Shown: in pieces, positions 1 through 5,756 of the stretch
How positions within the stretch are numbered: the stretch's first letter is position 1
Layout of the letters: every line of letters starts with the position of its first letter
Assembly (NCBI GenBank): GCA_947630515.1
Contig: CANRHY010000057.1
Span: forward strand, 1-6,383
Reading direction: 5' to 3'
Source: an uncultured Bacilli bacterium
Lineage (GTDB): Bacteria > Bacillota_I > Bacilli_A > RF39 > UBA660
DNA: 6,383 nucleotides
Program-made: the position numbers and the translations under genes
The notes under the pieces: generated by a model
The model's input: the letters and a program-made list of their open reading frames with translations, nothing else
What the model was told of the DNA's origin: nothing
The model's database searches: none

Positions 1-1500
1 CTACAGGTAGTATTTCACAATGGAGAAGAAATAAATGAAACAAGTATAGAAGCACCATGGGAAACAAGTAAAGAATTTAGTGTAGAAAGTAAAAGTCCAG
101 ATATATTCTATTATAATATAGTACTTCAAGATTTAATAAATGGTTTTACTTCAAATACATTAGAATATAAAATAACGTGTACAAATGGTAGAGGATATTC
201 AATGGATAACTTTGCACCAGTACCACAATCTTCAGAAAAGAGTGACCAAATATTAATAGAAGGAATAGAGTTACAACCAAAAGCAACACATACATATAAA
301 ATAGAATTTAGATATTTAAATAGTAATGAAATAGACCAAAGTGACGATATGGGTAAAACATTAAGTGGTAATCTTTATATAACAAAAGGTGCATATATTT
401 CAAATACGTTAGCTGATATAATAATGAGAAAATTTCAAGTTTCTTATATGGGTGAAAGGAAACATTTTGACCAAACAGTAGGTACGTATGATGAGGAAGA
501 TGGGTATGATAAAAGTGGATTGTATAGTATTGATGGTAATTTTACAGAAAATGGTAATAAAGTGTATTACTTTAGCGGTAATGTAGAAAACAATTGGGTA
601 GAATTTGCAGGATATTATTGGAGAATTATAAGAACAAACGAAGATGGAAGTTTGAGATTGCTGTATGCAGGATTAGCAGAAGATAAAGGATATAGCACAG
701 AACAATATATAGGCGGAACAAATGTGACAGTAGCTTTCAATAACTCATATCAGGATCCCATGTACGTCGGATTTAAATATAGTTTTACTGGTTCATTAGT
801 TAATAATAGAGGAAATTATTATAGTTCAACAATACTAGGACCAGATGAGGATACATATGATAGCGGAAATTATACAACATTAAATGGCTGGTATAATAGG
901 CATATCAAATCAAGTGATGGGCATAAACATTATTGGGACGATTATGTAAGTAAAACGGCTATTTATTGTAATGATAGAGCGACGAATGAGTATATTTTAA
1001 AAAGTAGAATTGATTTTGCAATGTATAATAGACTGCTTACAAATAAACACCCTAGTTTTAAGTGTGGAGTAGATTATAATGGTGACTTAATAGAAAGTGT
1101 GCAAGCAGAAGAAGATAAATTTAGTGGTAAAAACTCAAAAGCAAGATTAACAAATCCAATAGGATTAATAACAGCAGATGAAGTTGCATACGCAGGCGGA
1201 GTCTTTAGTCAAGAATCAAAAGGTACTTATTATTATTTGACTGCAGATAAAAGTAATAGTGCAACAGGTACGAATGGTTGGTGGACAATGTCTCCATTTT
1301 ATTACTCTGGTAATTGGAATCAAATATCATTTGTAAGCCAAACTGGTGCAATATCTTCTGACGAATCTAGAAATAGTAAGGCTGTTCGCCCAGTCCTATC
1401 TCTAAAATCTTGTGTAAACTTAACAGATGCGTCTGGAACAGCAGATGATCCATTTGTGGTATGGAGTATTTCAAACTCCTGTGCCGCCAAAGACAATTAA
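1..1500 (+). CDS. Secreted/surface protein with C-terminal DUF6273-like (WWTMSP...VRPV) module, 5' truncated
   Basis: The frame is open from base 1, so the start codon lies outside the window; 499 residues are visible. The ATG at 202 is internal: the 67 codons before it read as ordinary protein in the same beta-rich style, and the GAGGA before that ATG looks fortuitous. Visible residues 1-130 are beta-strand-like, ending near DMGKTLSGNLYI, and loosely recall TasA/camelysin-type domains (weak inference). From about residue 170 comes a second module: GYYWRIIR, LRLLYAG, YQDPMYVG, a YCNDR motif, GLITADEVAYAGG, NGWWTMSP, AVRPVLSLK and GTADDPFVV. I recall this motif series from large paralogous surface families of uncultured gut Bacillota, related to DUF6273 and possibly C-type-lectin/FGE-like in fold. 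Four Cys in the second module could form disulfides, which fits export. The C-terminus (NSCAAKDN) has no LPXTG or membrane segment, so any anchor or signal must be N-terminal. Binding target unknown. The last ~150 bases have deviant codon usage. Confidence 0.85.
   Translation, partial: LQVVFHNGEEINETSIEAPWETSKEFSVESKSPDIFYYNIVLQDLINGFTSNTLEYKITCTNGRGYSMDNFAPVPQSSEKSDQILIEGIELQPKATHTYKIEFRYLNSNEIDQSDDMGKTLSGNLYITKGAYISNTLADIIMRKFQVSYMGERKHFDQTVGTYDEEDGYDKSGLYSIDGNFTENGNKVYYFSGNVENNWVEFAGYYWRIIRTNEDGSLRLLYAGLAEDKGYSTEQYIGGTNVTVAFNNSYQDPMYVGFKYSFTGSLVNNRGNYYSSTILGPDEDTYDSGNYTTLNGWYNRHIKSSDGHKHYWDDYVSKTAIYCNDRATNEYILKSRIDFAMYNRLLTNKHPSFKCGVDYNGDLIESVQAEEDKFSGKNSKARLTNPIGLITADEVAYAGGVFSQESKGTYYYLTADKSNSATGTNGWWTMSPFYYSGNWNQISFVSQTGAISSDESRNSKAVRPVLSLKSCVNLTDASGTADDPFVVWSISNSCAAKDN
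1291..1440 (+). other. Codon-atypical segment inside the surface-protein module
   Basis: Serine is TCT in 8 of 11 codons here (1291, 1306, 1354, 1357, 1366, 1399, 1408, 1432). In the preceding 1290 bases of the same frame TCT is used in only 2 of 38 serine codons, where AGT and TCA dominate. The stretch also has CGC for arginine, where the rest of the gene uses AGA/AGG, plus GTC and two CTA codons. It covers the part from TMSP through VRPVLSLK. The shift is directly visible; that it marks an exchanged or diversified cassette is inference. Confidence 0.6.
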
Positions 1501-1525
1501 GTAACATAATTTTGTTACTTTTTTT
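1499..1525 (+). terminator. Weak intrinsic terminator after the surface-protein gene
   Basis: AAGTAACA (1499-1506) pairs with TGTTACTT (1513-1520) to give an 8-bp stem with a 6-nt loop, followed by a run of T to 1525. The stem overlaps the TAA stop codon. It is AT-rich (2 G-C pairs) and therefore weak, but the U tract and its position between a gene end and a fresh promoter support a termination role. Confidence 0.65.
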
Positions 1526-1534
1526 AAAAATATG

Positions 1535-1563
1535 TTGACAAACAAAATTACGATTTATATAAT
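1535..1563 (+). promoter_or_regulatory. Consensus housekeeping-sigma promoter for the HAD-MBL-priA cluster
   Basis: TTGACA at 1535-1540 and TATAAT at 1558-1563 are separated by exactly 17 bp, so both hexamers match the sigma-A/sigma-70 consensus perfectly. Transcription should start near 1568-1571, immediately before or at the ribosome binding site (AGAAGGTGA, 1571-1579) of the gene at 1586, giving a leader of only about 15-19 nt. There is no room for a riboswitch or leader attenuator. Confidence 0.9.
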
Positions 1564-1585
1564 ATTAGTTAGAAGGTGAAGTAAT

Positions 1586-2068
1586 ATGAAGAATTTATAT
1601 ATTGATTTTGATGGAGTAATACTTGATACTAATACAGTTTTATATGAAGAAGCAAGAAGACAAGAGTATGATATTGATGATAATGAATTTTATGAAAAAT
1701 TTAATTTTAAATGTGTACTAAAAGATAGATATATAATAAATGAAAGTATTGAATGTATTAAAGCATTAATTGAAAGTAAGAAATTTAATATAAGCATATT
1801 AACTCATTGTAATTCTTTAAAAGAAGGTACTGATAAAGTAAAATATATAAGAAAGTTTTTCAAAGATATAACTGTTATTATATGTCCTAAAGCAATATCA
1901 AAAACTAAAATGGTACATACAGAAGATAGCATATTAGTAGATGATTATGTAGGTAACTTAAAAGAATGGGAAGAAGCAGGAGGTATAGCTGTTAAATTTT
2001 CTACAGATTTAAATGGAAAAGGATACAAAGTAATAGATAGATTAGATAAATTATTAGAAATGTTTTAG
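1586..2068 (+). CDS. HAD-superfamily phosphatase, 5'-nucleotidase-like
   Basis: A 160-residue cytoplasmic HAD hydrolase. Motif I is DFDGV at residues 7-11, with D7 as expected nucleophile and D9 as general acid. Motif II is the hydrophobic strand ending in T73 (ILTHCNS). The motif III lysine is probably K106 or K108. Motif IV is the DD pair D119-D120 in ILVDDYVGNLKEW, followed by an EEAGGIAVKF strand. This C-terminal pattern recalls the NT5C/YqfW group of 5'(3')-deoxyribonucleotidases, so a nucleotide or another small phosphomonoester is a likely substrate, but specificity cannot be read from the sequence. The cap is small, roughly residues 18-50. The ATG is preceded by AGAAGGTGA at a 6-nt gap and by a consensus promoter, making it first in the cluster. 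The next gene starts 13 bp downstream. HAD membership is firm; the nucleotidase assignment is moderate. Confidence 0.85.
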   Translation: MKNLYIDFDGVILDTNTVLYEEARRQEYDIDDNEFYEKFNFKCVLKDRYIINESIECIKALIESKKFNISILTHCNSLKEGTDKVKYIRKFFKDITVIICPKAISKTKMVHTEDSILVDDYVGNLKEWEEAGGIAVKFSTDLNGKGYKVIDRLDKLLEMF

Positions 2069-2074
2069 GAGGTG
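2067..2074 (+). promoter_or_regulatory. Strong ribosome binding site overlapping the previous stop codon
   Basis: AGGAGGTG begins inside the TAG stop of the HAD gene (2066-2068) and lies 7 nt before the ATG at 2082. It fixes the start of the metallo-hydrolase gene and suggests that ribosomes ending the upstream gene can reinitiate there. Confidence 0.85.
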
Positions 2075-2081
2075 TTGGTTT

Positions 2082-2606
2082 ATGAAAGTAGAAAGATTAA
2101 TTCTAGAGCCACTTGATAATAATTGTTACATAATAACAGAAGAAGACGAAGCTTTAATAGTTGACCCTAGTGGTGAAGAAGACAAAATAGAAGAATATTT
2201 AAATAAAAATAATTTAAAATTAAAAGGAGTACTTATAACTCACTATCATTTTGACCATATAGGCGCTTTAGATTATTTTAAAAATAAATATAAAGTACCA
2301 GTATATAATTATAAAACAATAGGAAAAATAAAATTAAATTATTTTAAGTTTGAAGTAATACCTACTAAAGGGCATTCTTCTGACAGTGTATCTTTCTATT
2401 TTGAAAAAGATAATGTTATGTTTGTAGGTGATTTTATATTTAAAGAAAGTATTGGGAGAATGGATTTAGAAGGAGGAGACGAAGAAGAAATGGCTTATAG
2501 TTTAGAAAAAATAAAAACATATAAAAAAGAAACTAAACTATATCCTGGTCATGGTGATGAGACAACTTTAGAGTATGAACTTCTAAATAACCCTTATTTA
2601 TGTTAG
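2082..2606 (+). CDS. Metallo-beta-lactamase-fold hydrolase, glyoxalase II-like
   Basis: A 174-residue cytoplasmic MBL-fold enzyme with the full di-metal ligand set: the THYHFDH motif (H54, H56, D58, H59), H98 in TKGHSSDSV, bridging D117 in VGDFIF, and H157 in PGHG. The GRMDLEGGD segment at 125-133 matches the GR-D-GG signature of the glyoxalase II / YcbL-like branch, suggesting hydrolysis of a thioester or similar small metabolite; the true substrate is unknown. It is shorter than the usual ~205-210 residues of this group because the stretch between the VPVY strand (about residue 74) and the strand before H98 is contracted to about 20 residues. The N-terminus (VERLILEPLDNNCYII) matches the family's usual start, and an AGGAGGTG site supports the ATG. 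Its last 7 bases overlap the start of priA, so the two are probably translationally coupled. Confidence 0.88.
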   Translation: MKVERLILEPLDNNCYIITEEDEALIVDPSGEEDKIEEYLNKNNLKLKGVLITHYHFDHIGALDYFKNKYKVPVYNYKTIGKIKLNYFKFEVIPTKGHSSDSVSFYFEKDNVMFVGDFIFKESIGRMDLEGGDEEEMAYSLEKIKTYKKETKLYPGHGDETTLEYELLNNPYLC

Positions 2607-4774
2607 CAGAAGTATTAATAGAATATAGTGTAAAATCACTTGATAAAACCTTTGATTACATAATTCCAAAAGAGTTAGAAACAAAACTAAAAGTGGGGCA
2701 CAAAGTATTAGTTCCTTTTGGAAAAAAGATTGTTGAAGGTTTTGTATTAAAAATAAAAGACTTAGTAGAATCTACCTATGAATATAAAGAAATAATAAAA
2801 ATAACAGAAGAAGACTTTTGTTTAAATGAAGAATTACTTGATTTAGGTAAGTACATTCAAAAAACAACATTATCAACACTAATAAGCGCGTATCAAATAA
2901 TGTTTCCAAAAGCATTAAAAGCAAGTAGTAAAACAAATATAAATATAAAAACTAAAACATTGTGCTATTTAAATGAAAACATAAACATAGAAGAATACAT
3001 AGAAAAAAATAAAAGAAATAAAAAAGAAATAGAAATAATTAATAAGTTAAAAAACAATGTTATAGAAAGAAAAGATATATATTCTCTTTCATTAAAAAAT
3101 TTAATAGAAAAAGGTATAGTATTACTTAAAGAAGAAGAAATAAAAAGAAATATAGATTACATAAAAGAAGAAAAAAAAGAAATAACTTTAACAAAAGAAC
3201 AAACAGAAGCATATAATGAAATAATAAATTCAGTAAATAAAACAGTACTACTTCATGGTGTAACTGGGAGTGGAAAAACAGAAGTTTATATAAAATTAAT
3301 ACAAAAAGTTTTAAAAGAAAATAAAACTGTAATTTTATTAGTGCCTGAAATAAGCCTAACTGCACAACTAATAGGAAGATTTAAAAGTGAATTTGACGGT
3401 TTAGTCGCAGTTTTACACAGTGCCCTTTCAGAAGGTGAAAAATATGATGAATATAGAAAAATTGTAAACAAAGAAGTAAGCATTGTAATAGGTGCTAGAA
3501 GTGCTGTATTTGCCCCTCTTTCTAATATAGGCTTAATAATTGTAGACGAGTGTGGTAGTCCTTCATTTAAACAAGATGTAAACCCTAAATATAATGCTAT
3601 AGATGTTGCTTTATATCGAGCAAAAAAACATAATGCGCGTGTCGTACTAGGTAGTGCTACCCCTCTATTAGAGCAATACGCAAGAGCCCAAAAAGGTGTA
3701 TTTAAATTAGTTAGTTTAAATAGTAGAATAAGTAACTATTACCCTAAAATAGAATTAGTTGATATGAACTTAGAAGTAAAGAAAAGAAATTTTATATTAA
3801 GTAATCAGTTAAAAGAAAAAATAACTAGCACTCTAGAAAAAGGAAAACAAGTAATATTACTTCTTAATAGAAGAGGTTACTCTACATTTATGAGTTGTTC
3901 TTCCTGTGGCTATGTTTGGAAGTGCCCTTACTGTGACATATCCCTAATATATCATAAAAGTACAAATAACTTAAGATGCCATTACTGCGGATACTCATGT
4001 AAAATGACTAAAATATGTCCTAGTTGTAAAGAAGAAGCGATAAAAGATTTAGGTTTAGGTACAGAAAAATTAGAAAACATAATAAAAGAAACATTTAAAA
4101 GTGCTAAAGTTATAAGAATGGATTTAGATACAACAAGTACAAAAAATTCACATCAAAAAATAATTGATTCATTTGCCCGTCACGAATACGATATATTAAT
4201 AGGAACTCAAATGATTTCAAAAGGCTTAAACTTTAAAGATGTTTCATTAGTTGGAGTATTAAATATAGACGCGTCACTAAACATACCAGACTTTAGAAGT
4301 GGAGAAAGAACATTTGAATTACTTACTCAAACTGCTGGAAGAACAGGAAGATTCGATAACACTGGAGAAGTAGTAATTCAAACATTTAATAAAGATAATT
4401 ATGTATTTCGTTGTTTAGAAAAAAATAGTTATATAGACTTCTATAAAAAAGAAATGGAATTAAGAAGAACATTAAAATACCCTCCATATTTCTATATCGC
4501 GTCTATTAAAATAATAAGTAAAGACTATGACTTAGCAAAAACAGAAAGCAAAAAAATAAAAGAAAACTTAACTAGATTACTAAAAGGAAACTTCATAGTA
4601 CTAGGCCCTAGCACAGCTAGTATCTTTAAACTTAAAAACAATTACTATTTTCAAATAATAATAAAATATAAACAAGAAGAAAATTTACTTGAAGTACTTA
4701 AAAACATAAGTGATATGTATATAAAAGATACAGTAAAACTTGATATAAATATAAACCCTTTAAATCTAATGTAG
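2600..4774 (+). CDS. priA: Primosomal protein N', replication restart helicase PriA
   Basis: PriA recognises abandoned forks and reloads the replicative helicase; it is a 3'-5' superfamily 2 DNA helicase. The 724 residues contain the N-terminal 3'-DNA-end-binding domain (1-105, with FDY and VPFGKK), a K/E-rich linker and winged-helix region (about 110-195), Walker A GVTGSGKT (220-227), PEISLT (249-254), motif II at 316-319, GSATP (351-355), eight paired zinc-binding cysteines (C433, C436, C442, C445, C460, C463, C473, C476) inserted in the helicase core, GTEKLE, GTQMISKGLNF (535-545), PDFRSGERTFELLTQTAGRTGR (563-584) and the C-terminal domain. Motif II is DECG where PriA normally has DEEH: the Mg/catalytic D-E pair is kept but the E and H after it are replaced. 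Length is near E. coli PriA (732) and shorter than B. subtilis (805). The ATG overlaps the upstream stop by 7 bp and no Shine-Dalgarno site is seen, so translation probably depends on coupling. The N-terminus aligns with family starts. Confidence 0.97.
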   Translation: MLAEVLIEYSVKSLDKTFDYIIPKELETKLKVGHKVLVPFGKKIVEGFVLKIKDLVESTYEYKEIIKITEEDFCLNEELLDLGKYIQKTTLSTLISAYQIMFPKALKASSKTNINIKTKTLCYLNENINIEEYIEKNKRNKKEIEIINKLKNNVIERKDIYSLSLKNLIEKGIVLLKEEEIKRNIDYIKEEKKEITLTKEQTEAYNEIINSVNKTVLLHGVTGSGKTEVYIKLIQKVLKENKTVILLVPEISLTAQLIGRFKSEFDGLVAVLHSALSEGEKYDEYRKIVNKEVSIVIGARSAVFAPLSNIGLIIVDECGSPSFKQDVNPKYNAIDVALYRAKKHNARVVLGSATPLLEQYARAQKGVFKLVSLNSRISNYYPKIELVDMNLEVKKRNFILSNQLKEKITSTLEKGKQVILLLNRRGYSTFMSCSSCGYVWKCPYCDISLIYHKSTNNLRCHYCGYSCKMTKICPSCKEEAIKDLGLGTEKLENIIKETFKSAKVIRMDLDTTSTKNSHQKIIDSFARHEYDILIGTQMISKGLNFKDVSLVGVLNIDASLNIPDFRSGERTFELLTQTAGRTGRFDNTGEVVIQTFNKDNYVFRCLEKNSYIDFYKKEMELRRTLKYPPYFYIASIKIISKDYDLAKTESKKIKENLTRLLKGNFIVLGPSTASIFKLKNNYYFQIIIKYKQEENLLEVLKNISDMYIKDTVKLDININPLNLM

Positions 4775-4791
4775 TTTATATTTAAAAGAAA

Positions 4792-4800
4792 TGGTATAAT
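4792..4800 (+). promoter_or_regulatory. fmt: Extended -10 promoter upstream of fmt
   Basis: TGGTATAAT is a perfect extended -10 element (TGn plus TATAAT at 4795-4800) in the 46-bp gap between priA and fmt. The hexamer 17 bp upstream, TAGTTT at 4772-4777, is a poor -35, which extended -10 promoters tolerate. The start would fall near 4807, at the ribosome binding site. No terminator is seen after priA, so read-through probably adds to this transcript. Confidence 0.65.
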
Positions 4801-4806
4801 TATAGT

Positions 4807-4813
4807 GAGGTGA
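4807..4813 (+). promoter_or_regulatory. fmt: Ribosome binding site that sets the GTG start of fmt
   Basis: GAGGTGA lies 7 nt upstream of GTG 4821. No ATG in the frame lies between this site and the conserved FMGTPEFAVPVL motif; the next in-frame ATG falls inside that motif. GTG is therefore the start. Confidence 0.85.
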
Positions 4814-4820
4814 ATAAAAA

Positions 4821-5756
4821 GTGAAAGATAAAAGAGTAGTATTCATGGGAACGCCTGAGTTTGCAGTTCCTGTATTAAAAGAATTAATTAAAAATACTAA
4901 TGTAGTTTTAGTGGTAACACAACCAGATAAATTTGTAGGAAGACACAAAGAATTAACAAAAAGTCCTATAAAAAAATTAGCAGAAGAAAATAACATAAAA
5001 GTATTTCAACCTATAAAAATAAAAGAAGATTACATGGAAGTTTTAAATCAAAATCCAGATATAATAATAACATGTGCATATGGTCAAATTATTCCAACTA
5101 TACTTTTAGAAACTCCAAAATATAAAGCAGTAAATGTACACGCTTCTCTTTTACCTAAACTAAGAGGTGGTGCACCTATACAAAAAGCAATAATAGATGG
5201 GTATAAAGAAACAGGCATAACTATAATGTATATGGTAGACAAAATGGACGCAGGAGATATAATAAAACAAGAAAAGTTAGAAATAACTCCTACTGATACA
5301 TATCTTACACTTCACGACAAACTAAGCCCACTAGGCGCCAAATTACTTATGGAAACACTTCCTAGTATATTTAATAATACTAATCAAAGCATAAAACAAA
5401 ATGAAGAAGAAGTTACATATGCATATAACATAAAAAGAGAAGAAGAAAAGTTAGATTTTAACAAAACAAGCATAGAAGTATATAACCAAATAAGAGGCTT
5501 AAATCCACACCCTTTATCTTATGTAGAACTTAATAACACAGAAATAAAAGTTGTAGAAAGTATCTTATCAGATAGTAGTATAGGTAACCCTGGTGAAATT
5601 ATTGACATAACAAAAGAAGGAATTGTAGTAAAATGTAGTGATAAAAGTATAACTATAACGAAAATAAAACCAAGCGGTAAAAAAGAAATGAAAGCACTTG
5701 ACTATGTAAATGGAATAGGAAAAAAGAATCTAATAGGTAGGGTTTTAAATGAATGA
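4821..5756 (+). CDS. fmt: Methionyl-tRNA formyltransferase
   Basis: Fmt transfers a formyl group from 10-formyl-tetrahydrofolate to Met-tRNA(fMet) so that translation can initiate in the bacterial manner; it is cytoplasmic. The 311 residues are near the usual length (E. coli 315). The formyltransferase domain (1-about 190) shows FMGTPEFAVPVL (8-19), TQPDKFVGR (33-41), NVHASLLPKLRGGAPIQ (105-121) with catalytic N105 and H107, and the MDAGD motif (142-146) with the catalytic aspartate. The C-terminal OB-like tRNA-binding domain (about 205-311) includes NQIRGLNPHP and the KPSGKKEM motif. The usual PWPGA-type motif reads NPHPLSYV, a moderate variation I expect to be neutral. Start is GTG with a GAGGTGA site and an extended -10 promoter just ahead. 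It follows priA as in many Bacillota, but def, often between them, is missing. The next gene overlaps its end by 8 bp. Confidence 0.97.
   Translation: MKDKRVVFMGTPEFAVPVLKELIKNTNVVLVVTQPDKFVGRHKELTKSPIKKLAEENNIKVFQPIKIKEDYMEVLNQNPDIIITCAYGQIIPTILLETPKYKAVNVHASLLPKLRGGAPIQKAIIDGYKETGITIMYMVDKMDAGDIIKQEKLEITPTDTYLTLHDKLSPLGAKLLMETLPSIFNNTNQSIKQNEEEVTYAYNIKREEEKLDFNKTSIEVYNQIRGLNPHPLSYVELNNTEIKVVESILSDSSIGNPGEIIDITKEGIVVKCSDKSITITKIKPSGKKEMKALDYVNGIGKKNLIGRVLNE

Noticed and set aside
1499..1520. Hairpin after the surface gene as a retroelement target-site hairpin
   Set aside because: The stem is followed directly by a T run and then a new promoter, so an intrinsic terminator explains it better. 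It also lacks the G-C-rich stem and GNRA-like short loop expected of such hairpins.
3171..3178. Run of eight A in priA as a possible phase-variation slippage site
   Set aside because: It encodes ordinary lysine codons in a K/E-rich linker of a core replication gene in a very A-rich genome, so chance is sufficient.
3126..3483. Two overlapping minus-strand open frames inside priA
   Set aside because: They are antisense to the strongly conserved helicase region. One is a leucine/phenylalanine-rich low-complexity product of A-rich coding sequence, and neither has family motifs or a convincing ribosome binding site.
4766..4996. Minus-strand open frame across the priA-fmt gap
   Set aside because: It is antisense to the conserved N-terminus of fmt and covers its promoter, and its product has no recognisable domain.
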